Source: an uncultured Prochlorococcus sp. (GTDB lineage Bacteria; Cyanobacteriota; Cyanobacteriia; PCC-6307; Cyanobiaceae). From it: a DNA stretch of 37,292 nucleotides. How positions within the stretch are numbered: position 1 is the first letter of the stretch; each line of letters begins with the position of its first letter. The translations under genes were made by a program, and so were the position numbers. Below, in pieces: positions 15,251 through 24,331 of the stretch. The notes below the pieces were generated by a model. It saw only the letters and a program-made list of their open reading frames with translations, was not told the origin of the DNA and did no database searches. The stretch covers positions 1 to 37,292 of the forward strand of contig CACNQT010000010.1 of NCBI GenBank assembly GCA_902622705.1. The letters run 5' to 3'.

Positions 15251-17857
15251 CTAACTTTTCTTTTTCCTTATAGTTTTTTTATTACTAATCTTTGTTTTTT
15301 TTAAAATTGCGCCTTTTTTATCCTTTAATTTTTCTTCTAAAAGAGATACTGCTTCATCTATGGTAAATTTTTCTATGTCAGTATCTTTGGCAATAGAAAC
15401 ATTAGTTTTGCCACATTTTAAATAGACACCATATCTTCCATTTAATATTTGAATTTTTTCTTTAAAATCTTTCGGTTTTCCAAAGTCTTTAAGTACCTCT
15501 TGTCCACCTCTACCCATTTTTGGCATCGCAAGAATTTCTAATGCTCGTTTTATGTCAACAGTAAAAACATCATCCTCTTTCTTTAAGGATCTATTTTCAG
15601 AGTCAGATTCATTTTTAATCCATTTGATGTAAGGGCCAAATCTTCCTCTATCAGCTTCAACAATTCCTCCTTCAGGATGAACTCCTAACAATCTAGGTAA
15701 ACTTAAAAGTACAAGCGCCTCATCTAGAGTTAGATCATCAGTTTTCAACTCTTTGGGTAATGAAGCTCTTCTTGGTTTAGCTTTATCTTGATCATTATTT
15801 CCCAATTGTACGTAAGGTCCATAAGGGCCAAATCTTAAAAAGACTTTTTCCCCAGTTTTCGGGTCAGTTCCAAGATCTGATGGGCCACTTAAAATTTGAT
15901 CAACTTGCTTTATATCTAAATCTCCAGGAGTAATATCCATTGGAAGATTACCTTTAGCCTGAATTTCATTACCAGATTCATCAATTTTTGTACCCTCTAG
16001 CCAAGGTCCGTTAGAGCCTATTCTGACTACGCAAGGAAGGTCTTCGAAATCAACTTGTCTATAAGCTTTACCATCAATATCACCCTCTGTTTTCTGAACT
16101 TTTACCTCCAAACCATTTTTACCTTTATAGAAAGTTTCTAGGTATGGTAGCCACTCAAGATTACCAGAAGATATTTCATCCAATGAAGATTCCATTTTTG
16201 CAGTAAAAGTAGTATCAACCAGATCAGGAAAATGTTCTTCTAATAGAGCAGTAACAGCAAAAGCTGTAAACGTTGGAGCCAAAGTATTGGAGGATATATT
16301 CGCATAACCTCTATCAACTATGGTCCCAATAATGCTGGCATAGGTAGAAGGTCTCCCAATCCCTTCTTTTTCAAGAACTTTAACTAATGCAGCCTCTGTA
16401 TATCTTGCAGGAGGTTTAGTTTCATGAAAAGTAGATTCCTTATTAGTAACTTCAAGACATGTTCCAGTTGTTAAGTTTGGGAGAATAATTTCTTGTTGTT
16501 CAAGGGATGAACTTGGGTCATCACTTCCCTCGACATAAGCTCTGAAGAATCCTGCGAAATCAATACTTTTCCCGCTCGATTTAAATAATCCATCTCCTAC
16601 GCTAATTTCAGCATTAATCATTGTTAACCTAGCTTCCGCCATTTGACTAGCTACAGTTCTTTTCCAAATTAAATCGTAAAGTGATAAGTCTCTACCAGTT
16701 AGAAAAGTTTCCTTTGGTGTTTTAAATACCTCTCCTGCCGGCCTAATAGCTTCGTGTGCTTCTTGAGCATTTCTTGCAGTTGAATTAAATTGTCTTGGTG
16801 AGTTAGATAAATATTCTTTTCCATACATAGAACTGACACATTCTCTAGCAGCTCTTGTGGCTTGTTCGGAGAGATGAACTGAATCAGTTCTCATATATGT
16901 TATGAAACCTCTCTCATATAGACCTTGTGCACATCTCATAGTTTCTCTTGCAGACAAACGAAGCTTCCTATTTGCTTCTTGTTGTAATGTGCTAGTTGTA
17001 AATGGAGGAACTGGCTTACGAGTGGATGGCTTTTTTTCGATTTTTGAGACTAACCAATCCTCTGAGGAAAAAGTCTTCAATAAATCATTTACTTGTTCTT
17101 CTCCAATTATTAAAGATTTGTTTCCTTCTTTTAATTTACCGGTTTGTTCGTCGAAATCGGAACCGTTAGAAATTCTTTGACCGTTTAAACTGAATAATTT
17201 AGTTTCGAAAGTAATATTATCTTTTACTAGGGAAGCTTTAATCCCCCAGTAACTAGCTTTTTTAAAGGATCTTCTTTCTCTCTCTCGCCTAACAAGAAGT
17301 CTTACAGAAACTGATTGGACACGACCAGCAGATAGTCGGGGGGCTACCTTCTTCCAAAGTAAAGGAGATAATTCATATCCAAAAAGCCTGTCCAAGATTC
17401 TTCTTGTTTCTTGAGCCTGAACAAGTTCCATATCAATTTCTCTTGTTTGGTCTAAAGCTTTATTAATTGCCTTTTTTGTGATTTCATGAAAAACCATTCT
17501 CTTAGTTGGTATTTTAGGCTTGAGTATTTGCAAGAGATGCCAGCTAATACTCTCTCCCTCTCTATCTTCATCAGTTGCCAGTAATAGCTGGTTCGCACCT
17601 TTCAATGCATCTTTTAACTCTTTAACAACCTTTTTCTTATCTTTTGGAACTATATAAAGTGGTTCAAAATCTTCTGTTGTATTAACTCCTATCCTTGACC
17701 ATTTTTCCTTTTTAACCGCAGCAGGTATTTCAGCAGCTCCTTTTGGAAGGTCTCTTACATGTCCCATTGAAGCGAGAACTTCATAATTAGGAGGCAAAAA
17801 CTTTCTTATAGTTTTTGCTTTGGTGGGACTTTCAACAATAACAAGTGTGTGATCCAA
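15251..17857 (-). CDS. topA: DNA topoisomerase I (type IA)
   Basis: This 868-residue enzyme relaxes negative supercoils. The TOPRIM domain opens with LVIVESPTKAKTIRKFL (E9) and contains the acidic ATDEDREGE at 94-102. The catalytic tyrosine is Y321 in FITYMRTDSVHLSE. The C-terminal third lacks paired-cysteine zinc fingers and instead has repeated segments around LRFGPYGPYVQLG, GRFGPYIKW and GRYGVYLKCG, the topoisomerase C-terminal repeats of cyanobacterial enzymes. It ends in a lysine-rich tail. The start is TTG at 17857; no in-frame ATG gives a complete TOPRIM motif. It heads a five-gene minus-strand series. Confidence 0.96.
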   Translation of the reverse strand: MDHTLVIVESPTKAKTIRKFLPPNYEVLASMGHVRDLPKGAAEIPAAVKKEKWSRIGVNTTEDFEPLYIVPKDKKKVVKELKDALKGANQLLLATDEDREGESISWHLLQILKPKIPTKRMVFHEITKKAINKALDQTREIDMELVQAQETRRILDRLFGYELSPLLWKKVAPRLSAGRVQSVSVRLLVRRERERRSFKKASYWGIKASLVKDNITFETKLFSLNGQRISNGSDFDEQTGKLKEGNKSLIIGEEQVNDLLKTFSSEDWLVSKIEKKPSTRKPVPPFTTSTLQQEANRKLRLSARETMRCAQGLYERGFITYMRTDSVHLSEQATRAARECVSSMYGKEYLSNSPRQFNSTARNAQEAHEAIRPAGEVFKTPKETFLTGRDLSLYDLIWKRTVASQMAEARLTMINAEISVGDGLFKSSGKSIDFAGFFRAYVEGSDDPSSSLEQQEIILPNLTTGTCLEVTNKESTFHETKPPARYTEAALVKVLEKEGIGRPSTYASIIGTIVDRGYANISSNTLAPTFTAFAVTALLEEHFPDLVDTTFTAKMESSLDEISSGNLEWLPYLETFYKGKNGLEVKVQKTEGDIDGKAYRQVDFEDLPCVVRIGSNGPWLEGTKIDESGNEIQAKGNLPMDITPGDLDIKQVDQILSGPSDLGTDPKTGEKVFLRFGPYGPYVQLGNNDQDKAKPRRASLPKELKTDDLTLDEALVLLSLPRLLGVHPEGGIVEADRGRFGPYIKWIKNESDSENRSLKKEDDVFTVDIKRALEILAMPKMGRGGQEVLKDFGKPKDFKEKIQILNGRYGVYLKCGKTNVSIAKDTDIEKFTIDEAVSLLEEKLKDKKGAILKKTKISNKKTIRKKKS

Positions 17858-18032
17858 GGTTTATTTCAAAAATTGGTGTTTTTGTTCTGTTAGGGCATAT
17901 TATGATTATTTGAAGCTTTTTCAAGTATTTTCTTCTGAAAATTTCAAAAATCATACCCACAAATTATAATCAAGTTAAGATTAACTCTTAGACCCTTACA
18001 ATCAAACATCTAATTTAATCCAATTTAATAAA

Positions 18033-19553
18033 GTGCCCAACGAAATCTTTACAATTAATTTAAATGCTCAAGCCATTATTCCAGAGGCTTTTATTTTATT
18101 AGGTATTGTTGGAACACTTCTTGTAGATTTAGCTGGAGAAAAAACTGCATCAAAATGGGCACCAATAATTTGCTATTTATCAATTGGCAGCTCTCTCGTT
18201 AGTTTGGCATTGCAATGGAGTAATCCTGTAGAAAGCGCATTCCTTGGGTCCTTTAATTCAGATAATTTATCAATCGCATTTAGAGCAATAATATCTTTGT
18301 CAACTTTAATTTCCTTACTTATTAGTTGGCGTTATACAGAACAAAGTGGTAGTCCTATTGGAGAATTTGCAGCAATAATCCTTTCGGCAACTCTAGGAGC
18401 AATGCTTTTGTGTGGATCTACTGACCTTATAAGTGTATTCATTTCTCTAGAGACTTTATCAGTAGCGAGCTATTTACTCTCTGGTTATCTAAAAAGAGAT
18501 CCAAGAAGTTCAGAGGCCGCCTTAAAATACCTTCTTGTTGGGTCCGCTGCTGCTGCAGTCTATTTGTATGGCTCCTCTTTTCTTTATGGTTTAAGCGGAT
18601 CAACAAACTTAGCAACAATTGGTTTAGAGATTATCAATAAGCCATCTTTTATTACTTCTCTAGCTCTTGTATTTGTATTATCAACCGTTGCATTTAAAAT
18701 AGCTGCTGTTCCCTTTCATCAATGGACTCCAGATGTATATGAAGGATCACCTACACCTGTAGTAGCTTTTTTATCTGTTGGTTCAAAGACAGCGGGGTTT
18801 GCATTTGCAATAAGAATATTAAGTACTACCTTCTCCTCATTCGATGAAGAATGGAAACTCTTATTTACAATATTAGCCATATTGAGCATGGCTCTAGGAA
18901 ATGTTGTAGCCCTTGCTCAAACCTCAATGAAAAGAATGTTAGCTTACAGTTCTATTGGACAAGCTGGATTTGTAATGATTGGAATAGTATCTGGGACTCA
19001 AGATGGCTTGTCAGCTGCTGTTTTATATTTAGCTTCATATTTGTTTATGAATTTAGGTGCTTTTGCGTGTGTAATACTGTTCTCTCTAAGAACTGGTTCT
19101 GACAGAATTCTTGATTACTCAGGACTTTATCAAAAAGATCCTCTCATTACATTAGGCCTAAGCCTCTGTCTTCTTTCTCTTGGTGGTTTACCTCCAATGT
19201 TGGGATTTTTTGGAAAGATATATTTATTCTTCGCTGGCTGGGCTAATCATCAATATCTACTGGTAATAGTTGGACTTGTAACTTCTGTTATCTCTATTTA
19301 TTACTACATTTCAGTGATAAAAATGATGGTGGTTAAAGAGCCGCAGGAAGCTTCTGAAATAGTGAAATCATATCCTGAAATTAATTGGGGAATAGTAGGA
19401 TTGCCTCCCTTGAGATTTGCACTTTATACTTGCGTAGCGGTAACAGCTCTTGGAGGCATCCTTTCTAACCCTCTTTTTAGATTAGCTAACACAGCAGTTT
19501 CAGAAACTCCTTTTTTAAAGGATGTTATTGCCATAACAACCAATATTTCCTAG
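18033..19553 (+). CDS. ndhB: NAD(P)H-quinone oxidoreductase subunit 2 (NdhB)
   Basis: A 506-residue, roughly 14-helix antiporter-like subunit of the thylakoid NDH-1 complex, which takes part in respiration and cyclic electron flow. Family signatures include [20 protein letters not shown], the ion-pathway lysine segment [20 protein letters not shown], and [17 protein letters not shown]. The start is GTG at 18033. It stands alone, divergent from topA, and is followed 16 bases later by an ABC ATPase on the same strand. Single-gene location of ndhB is usual in cyanobacteria. Confidence 0.97.
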   Translation: MPNEIFTINLNAQAIIPEAFILLGIVGTLLVDLAGEKTASKWAPIICYLSIGSSLVSLALQWSNPVESAFLGSFNSDNLSIAFRAIISLSTLISLLISWRYTEQSGSPIGEFAAIILSATLGAMLLCGSTDLISVFISLETLSVASYLLSGYLKRDPRSSEAALKYLLVGSAAAAVYLYGSSFLYGLSGSTNLATIGLEIINKPSFITSLALVFVLSTVAFKIAAVPFHQWTPDVYEGSPTPVVAFLSVGSKTAGFAFAIRILSTTFSSFDEEWKLLFTILAILSMALGNVVALAQTSMKRMLAYSSIGQAGFVMIGIVSGTQDGLSAAVLYLASYLFMNLGAFACVILFSLRTGSDRILDYSGLYQKDPLITLGLSLCLLSLGGLPPMLGFFGKIYLFFAGWANHQYLLVIVGLVTSVISIYYYISVIKMMVVKEPQEASEIVKSYPEINWGIVGLPPLRFALYTCVAVTALGGILSNPLFRLANTAVSETPFLKDVIAITTNIS

Positions 19554-19569
19554 AAAATTTCCTCAATAA

Positions 19570-20256
19570 ATGTCTAAAAAAGTAGCAACTTTAGAGGGAA
19601 TATCTAAAACGTACGGTAAAGAGGATCTAACTGTTAAAGCCTTAGACAGCATAAATTTAGAAATTCATAAAGGTGATTATTTAGCTGTAATGGGTGCAAG
19701 TGGCTCAGGTAAAAGTACAGCAATGAATATTATTGGATGCCTAGATAGACCATCTGAGGGTATTTACAAATTAAATGGCATCCCAGTTGAGAATTTATCC
19801 GATGATGAGTTAGCGGAAATACGTAACCAAAAATTAGGCTTCGTTTTTCAACAATTTCATCTTCTTTCAGACGCAACGGCACTTGAGAACGTAATTTTAC
19901 CGATGATTTACGCTGGTATTGAACCTGAGCAAAGATTAGAGCGAGGTAAGAATGCCTTAAAAAGAGTTGGGCTTTCTGAAAGAATGAATAATCGCCCTAA
20001 CCAATTATCAGGAGGTCAACAACAACGAGTAGCTATTGCTAGGGCTATCATCAATAATCCAGCAATATTATTAGCAGACGAACCCACTGGAGCACTTGAT
20101 TCAAAAACAACCGAAGATGTACTAGATCTTTTTGATAAATTGCATGAATCTGGAATAACTATAGTTTTAGTTACTCACGAAGATGAAGTTGCAAATCGCG
20201 CAAAAAAAATAGCCAAATTTAAGGATGGAAGAATAGTTGAATTAAAAGTTAATTAA
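19570..20256 (+). CDS. ABC transporter ATPase, MacB/LolD/DevA type
   Basis: This 228-residue protein is a complete ATPase: Walker A GASGSGKST near 42-50, Q-loop FVFQQFHLLSDATALENV, signature LSGGQQQRVAIARA, Walker B ILLADEPTGALDS and the switch histidine in VTHEDE. The size and the LLSD..ENV motif place it with MacB, LolD and DevA, which drive export of lipoproteins, glycolipids or drugs. No MacB/DevC-type permease or fusion protein is adjacent, so the partner must be elsewhere. It ends two bases before the convergent birA stop. Confidence 0.9.
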   Translation: MSKKVATLEGISKTYGKEDLTVKALDSINLEIHKGDYLAVMGASGSGKSTAMNIIGCLDRPSEGIYKLNGIPVENLSDDELAEIRNQKLGFVFQQFHLLSDATALENVILPMIYAGIEPEQRLERGKNALKRVGLSERMNNRPNQLSGGQQQRVAIARAIINNPAILLADEPTGALDSKTTEDVLDLFDKLHESGITIVLVTHEDEVANRAKKIAKFKDGRIVELKVN

Positions 20257-20258
20257 AT

Positions 20259-21008
20259 TCAGAACCTTCTTATTACCTCAAGTTGAGTTTCATTTTCAAT
20301 TCTTAAATTACCATTCCAATCAATATCTCTAATTTTCCATGTATTAGGACAAAAACCACTAGGTAAAAATGTTTTATTGAGGAACTTATTCGCAGATTTG
20401 ATCACATATTCTTTGTTGTTATTGCATTCAACTGATTCATTTAATGCTTTAAGAACTTTGGCTGTCCAATAATGTTGATTAATATTCTTAGTTTGAAGTA
20501 CTTTTGATAATGAAATACCTTCTGATGGAGTGTAATTTAAAACATTCATGCCAAGACCTATTCTTACATAAATAATTTCCTTGCCTCTAGTTATTACCCT
20601 CGGTAAAAATCCAATCAATTTTTTTGAACCAAAAAAAATATCATTTGGCCATTTCAAACAAACATTTATATTCTCTTGTCTAAGCATTTCACATATCTTA
20701 ATTCCTAAAGACAAATTAAATATTTGACTTGCAAATTCTTTTGAAAATATTGGGTAAGCTGCACTTAGCCAAATCCCCCCTTTTGGAGAAACCCAAGTTT
20801 TTGTGTTTTGGCCAACTCCTGCGAACTGTTCTCTTGCGATTATGGCTACTGGCTGATTTTTCTTTATTTCAGAATATCCAAGCAAGTTTGTTAACTCATT
20901 TTCAGTACTTTTACATTTTATTTTGTAAAGAAGTCTCCAGCTTGGATATTGACCCTGAATTTTTTTCAAATAAAAAACTGTCTTAGCTGCAGATCCAATA
21001 ACTTTCAC
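20259..21008 (-). CDS. birA: Biotin-[acetyl-CoA-carboxylase] ligase, catalytic form only
   Basis: A 249-residue enzyme that attaches biotin to the carboxyl carrier protein of acetyl-CoA carboxylase. The conserved segment AREQFAGVGQNTKTWVSPKGGIWLS near 54-78 corresponds to the biotinyl-AMP binding loop, although the family's GRGRxGRxW is diverged to AGVGQNTKTW. CLKWPNDIFFGSKKLIGFLP follows near 118-137, with the catalytic lysine in KWPND. There is no N-terminal winged helix, so it cannot act as a biotin repressor. The start is GTG at 21008. It is divergent from the DUF721 gene. Confidence 0.85.
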   Translation of the reverse strand: MKVIGSAAKTVFYLKKIQGQYPSWRLLYKIKCKSTENELTNLLGYSEIKKNQPVAIIAREQFAGVGQNTKTWVSPKGGIWLSAAYPIFSKEFASQIFNLSLGIKICEMLRQENINVCLKWPNDIFFGSKKLIGFLPRVITRGKEIIYVRIGLGMNVLNYTPSEGISLSKVLQTKNINQHYWTAKVLKALNESVECNNNKEYVIKSANKFLNKTFLPSGFCPNTWKIRDIDWNGNLRIENETQLEVIRRF

Positions 21009-21107
21009 AAATTCTTTATTAAAACAACGAGCATCTTTTTGAAGATTAGATTAACTTTAGTCTTAATAAGTAAATTTTACAAATTGTACAAAAAGTATTT
21101 GCCAATA

Positions 21108-21569
21108 TTGAATAGAAGGAATCCACATCCATTAAAAAATTGTCTTGATAATTTCAAAAAATCTTGTGGGGACTTAGATAAACTTTCTAAAATCAACGAA
21201 AACTGGAAGAACTTAATCGGTTTGGAACTATTTCAAGAATGCAAACCATTAAATATTGAAAAAAAAATACTTACTATTGCAGTAAATCATCCTCAATGGC
21301 GCCAAGCCTTAATATATAACAAGCATAAATTAAAAGAGAGGATAGAGAAAATTGGAATAACTTTGAATGAAATAAAAATAATACAAAATTATGAAATTAA
21401 AAATAATAATACTATAGCTACTAATGCAAAGATAGTTTGGGCAAAGCATCCAAGCAGAGTCAATCAAAATAATATGTGCATTTGTACTCTCTGCAATTCC
21501 CCAACTCCTGAGGGCGAAATCAAAAGATGGGGAAAGTGTTCTTTTTGTTGGAGAAAAATAAATAACTAA
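21108..21569 (+). CDS. DUF721 (DciA-like) protein with C-terminal zinc ribbon
   Basis: About 153 residues from TTG at 21108. The frame is open further upstream (to 20949) but that part overlaps birA, and TTG codons at 21084 and 21099 are other options. Residues 15-75 (LDKLSKINENWKNLIG, KKILTIAVNHPQWRQAL) show the DUF721 pattern, a family that includes the helicase-loading DciA. The end has CTLC...CSFC, a CxxC/CxxC pair that should bind zinc and is not part of the core DUF721 domain. Role in DNA replication is inference from the family. Confidence 0.7.
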   Translation: MNRRNPHPLKNCLDNFKKSCGDLDKLSKINENWKNLIGLELFQECKPLNIEKKILTIAVNHPQWRQALIYNKHKLKERIEKIGITLNEIKIIQNYEIKNNNTIATNAKIVWAKHPSRVNQNNMCICTLCNSPTPEGEIKRWGKCSFCWRKINN

Positions 21570-21582
21570 ATTCTTTATTTAG
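21566..21582. terminator. Short hairpin at the convergent DUF721/menG stops
   Basis: CTAAAT and ATTTAG pair across a five-base TCTTT loop. The hairpin covers both stop codons of the two convergent genes. Six A/T-rich pairs make it weak, so a terminator role is only possible. Confidence 0.3.
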
Positions 21583-22277
21583 CTAAAATAAGTATTCCCA
21601 TTTGCCCCCCCCCAAATTGTTCTATATTCTGCTTTTTTAAATCCAACTTTCTTAGCAATTTTTATAAGCTCATTTTTCCTTGGAAAATTTCTAATACTTT
21701 TTTCAATATATGCGTACTCTGGACCTAAATTAAAAATCCGCGAAATGGTTACTACAATTAATCTTAAATAAATTTTTTGAAAAATATTGGATAAAGAATT
21801 TTTTGTTGAGTGATTAAAATCCAGAAATCCTGCCCTTCCTTTATTTTTCAAAAGGTAAAAAACTTTTTTTATCCCTTCTTCAACATTATTTAAGTTTCTT
21901 AGTCCATAGGACATGCAAATCCCATCAAAATTTTTTGAATAATCATTCATTTCTAAAACATCTTTAATTTCCCACTTTATAAATTTATTTTTTTTTAGAT
22001 CTGATTTTTTCTTTGCAATTTTTAGAATTTCCTTAGCACTGTCAATTCCAGTAATTGAGCCCCTTGGACTAACTCTCTGAGAAATTAAGAATGCTAGATC
22101 TCCAGTTCCACAGCATAAATCTGCCCAATCTTCACCATTTAAAGGTTCCAATAAATTAACTAATTTCCTCTTCCATAATCTGTGCAATCCAAAACTTAAT
22201 AAATTATTTAAAAAGTCATATTTATAGGAAATTTTATTAAATATATTTTTGACTTCGATAGTTTTTGTGAATTTCAT
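21579..22277 (-). CDS. menG: Demethylphylloquinone / menaquinone methyltransferase
   Basis: This 232-residue protein belongs to the UbiE/MenG family, which in cyanobacteria adds the last methyl group of phylloquinone, the photosystem I cofactor. The N-terminal signature YKYDFLNNLLSFGLHRLWKR is at 18-37, the SAM-binding motif WADLCCGTGDLA at 51-62, and the conserved MSYGLRNLNNVEEGI near 123-137. The gene contains an uninterrupted run of nine G (21605-21613 as C on the plus strand) that encodes part of WGGA near residue 222, ten residues from the end. It lies 42 bases downstream of hisF on the same strand. Confidence 0.92.
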   Translation of the reverse strand: MKFTKTIEVKNIFNKISYKYDFLNNLLSFGLHRLWKRKLVNLLEPLNGEDWADLCCGTGDLAFLISQRVSPRGSITGIDSAKEILKIAKKKSDLKKNKFIKWEIKDVLEMNDYSKNFDGICMSYGLRNLNNVEEGIKKVFYLLKNKGRAGFLDFNHSTKNSLSNIFQKIYLRLIVVTISRIFNLGPEYAYIEKSIRNFPRKNELIKIAKKVGFKKAEYRTIWGGANGNTYFS

Positions 22278-22319
22278 TTTTAAATTTTAAAGTACTTTAT
22301 TTTGGATAAATTTAAATTT

Positions 22320-23090
22320 TTATTCATATGGTCTAATTGGAAGATTTTTTTCGAGGAGGAAAGTTTTTATTTCTTGTAAAGTAAGTTTCTTATCATGAAG
22401 TAATGATGCTAAAAGTGCTGCTGATGCCTTGCCTTCTTTGAAAACATCATAGATATCCTCTAGAGAGCCTGCTCCTCCTGAGGCAATTACTGGGATGTTA
22501 ACGATATTTGCAACGGATTCTGTCAAATGTAAATCATATCCATTCTGAGTCCCATCGCCATCCATTGAAGTTAGCAATATTTCCCCCGCGCCTAATTCCT
22601 CAACTTTCTTTGCCCAACTTAATACATCTATTCCAGTATTTTCTCGCCCTCCTTTTACATATACTTCCCATTCATCAACCTTATTAACTTTTCTTCTAGC
22701 ATCAATTGCTATCACGATGCATTGAGTACCGAATTCACAAGAACTTTTAGAAATTAATTCAGGATTTCTAACGGCTGAGGAATTCAAACTCACTTTATCC
22801 GCTCCCGCTCTTAAAAGATCATTAATAGAAGAAACAGAATCTATCCCTCCACCTACCGTAAAAGGGATTTTGACTGATTTTGCTGTTCTAGAAACAAGAT
22901 CAATTAATGTATTCCTATTTTCCACACTTGCTCTTATATCTAAAAATACTAATTCATCTGCGCCTTCATCAGAATACCTACAAGCCAGTTCAACAGGATC
23001 GCCTGAGTCTCTCAAATTAACAAAATTTACACCTTTAACCACCCTGCCATTGGCGACATCTAAACAAGGAATTAAACGAAGAGCTACCAT
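22320..23090 (-). CDS. hisF: Imidazole glycerol phosphate synthase, cyclase subunit HisF
   Basis: A 256-residue (beta/alpha)8 barrel that uses ammonia from HisH to make imidazole glycerol phosphate in histidine synthesis. Visible: [19 protein letters not shown] at the start with catalytic D11, [11 protein letters not shown] near 77, GADKVSLNS near 95, catalytic D131 in VIAIDAR, and the phosphate-binding [11 protein letters not shown] near 219. Length and motifs are normal. The neighbouring menG gene is unrelated in pathway but lies on the same strand. Confidence 0.97.
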   Translation of the reverse strand: MVALRLIPCLDVANGRVVKGVNFVNLRDSGDPVELACRYSDEGADELVFLDIRASVENRNTLIDLVSRTAKSVKIPFTVGGGIDSVSSINDLLRAGADKVSLNSSAVRNPELISKSSCEFGTQCIVIAIDARRKVNKVDEWEVYVKGGRENTGIDVLSWAKKVEELGAGEILLTSMDGDGTQNGYDLHLTESVANIVNIPVIASGGAGSLEDIYDVFKEGKASAALLASLLHDKKLTLQEIKTFLLEKNLPIRPYE

Positions 23091-23149
23091 TTTAGTAAAA
23101 ATTGTCCAAATGCTGTTAATCTTGCATAATAGCTTCCATTTTACCTCTT

Positions 23150-23374
23150 ATGGCTGAAACAAAATTATTACCCAAAATCGGTAGTAAAATCAAAATTAAC
23201 ATTAACAAATTAAAAGATAGACTACCAGCTAAATTAATTGATCAAATATCCTCTAATCCTAAAGCCGTAATAACAGGCTATAAAATGACAGATGGCAGGA
23301 GTATTGGAATTACGGCAAAATTTCAGAATGGTGAGCAAAACTGGTTTTTCCCAGAAGAAATTGAGAAAGGTTAA
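23150..23374 (+). CDS. DUF2862 small conserved protein
   Basis: This 74-residue protein resembles the cyanobacterial DUF2862 family: basic N-terminus (KIGSKIKININKLKDRLP), then AVITGYKMTDGRSIGITAKF and the end NWFFPEEIEKG. The strand-rich pattern looks like a small beta barrel. No enzymatic motif is present and the function is not known. It begins a plus-strand series with chlG (eight bases later) and a penicillin-binding protein, and is divergent from hisF. Context hints at a link with pigment synthesis, but only weakly. Confidence 0.75.
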   Translation: MAETKLLPKIGSKIKININKLKDRLPAKLIDQISSNPKAVITGYKMTDGRSIGITAKFQNGEQNWFFPEEIEKG

Positions 23375-23382
23375 AGATTAAA

Positions 23383-24330
23383 GTGAATGATCCAAAACAA
23401 CTTTTAGGAATTAAGGGTGCATCTGAAACTTCAAGTATATGGAAACTTCGTATACAGTTAATGAAGCCAATTACTTGGATCCCTTTGATATGGGGTGTTA
23501 TTTGCGGAGCAGCTGCGAGTGGAAATTTTGAATGGACATTTAGCAATGTTTTAGCTTCACTAGCATGCATGTTAATGAGTGGGCCACTTCTAGCAGGTTA
23601 TACTCAAACCATAAATGATTTTTTTGATAAAGAAATTGATGCAATTAACGAACCTAATAGACCAATTCCTTCTGGAAAAATTTCAATTAAAGACGTAAAA
23701 ATTCAAATCTGGGTATTACTGATTGCAGGCCTAATAGTTGCTTTTCTATTAGATTTATATGCTAAGCACAACTTTCCTTCTGTCTTACTTTTAGCATTAG
23801 GGGGATCTTTTGTTAGTTATATATATTCTGCTCCACCACTTAAATTAAAACAAAATGGTTGGCTTGGAAATTATGCATTAGGCGCTTCGTATATAGCTTT
23901 ACCTTGGTGGGCAGGACAAGCCTTGTTTGGGAAATTAACTATAGTAACGGCTTTACTAACGCTTGCTTATAGCCTTTCTGGACTTGGTATTGCTGTTATT
24001 AATGATTTCAAAAGCGTTGAAGGAGACTCAAAATTAGGCTTAAATTCTTTACCAGTAGTATTTGGAATTAAAAATGCAAGTAGAATAAGTGCGGGACTTA
24101 TTGACATTTTTCAATTAGCAATGGTTGTAGTATTAGTCATTATTGGTCAACATTTAGCCTCTGTAATTTTGGTTTTATTGGTAATACCACAAATTACTTT
24201 TCAAGATATGTGGTTACTAAGAGATCCTCTAAAATTTGATGTCAAATACCAAGCAAGTGCCCAACCATTCCTGATAACTGGAATGTTAGTTACAGCTTTA
24301 GCGATAGGACATAGTTTTTTAGTTGCTTAA
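23383..24330 (+). CDS. chlG: Chlorophyll synthase ChlG
   Basis: This 315-residue UbiA-family membrane enzyme joins the phytyl/geranylgeranyl chain to chlorophyllide, the final step of chlorophyll synthesis. The first prenyl motif is NDFFDKEIDAINEPNRPIPS near residues 77-96. The second, VINDFKSVEGDSKLGLNSLP, is near 205-224. About eight to nine hydrophobic segments are present. In Prochlorococcus the product would be divinyl chlorophyll, which is inference from the organism. The start is GTG at 23383. The last bases meet the start of the following penicillin-binding protein gene. Confidence 0.95.
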   Translation: MNDPKQLLGIKGASETSSIWKLRIQLMKPITWIPLIWGVICGAAASGNFEWTFSNVLASLACMLMSGPLLAGYTQTINDFFDKEIDAINEPNRPIPSGKISIKDVKIQIWVLLIAGLIVAFLLDLYAKHNFPSVLLLALGGSFVSYIYSAPPLKLKQNGWLGNYALGASYIALPWWAGQALFGKLTIVTALLTLAYSLSGLGIAVINDFKSVEGDSKLGLNSLPVVFGIKNASRISAGLIDIFQLAMVVVLVIIGQHLASVILVLLVIPQITFQDMWLLRDPLKFDVKYQASAQPFLITGMLVTALAIGHSFLVA

Positions 24331-24331
24331 G

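Noticed and set aside
16902-17180. Plus-strand 92-codon frame inside topA
   Set aside because: It lies opposite a well-conserved topoisomerase region and has no protein-like features; it is a shadow.
20949-21107. Longer N-terminus for the DUF721 protein from ATG 20949
   Set aside because: The first part overlaps birA on the other strand and its sequence does not resemble the family; a later TTG start fits better.
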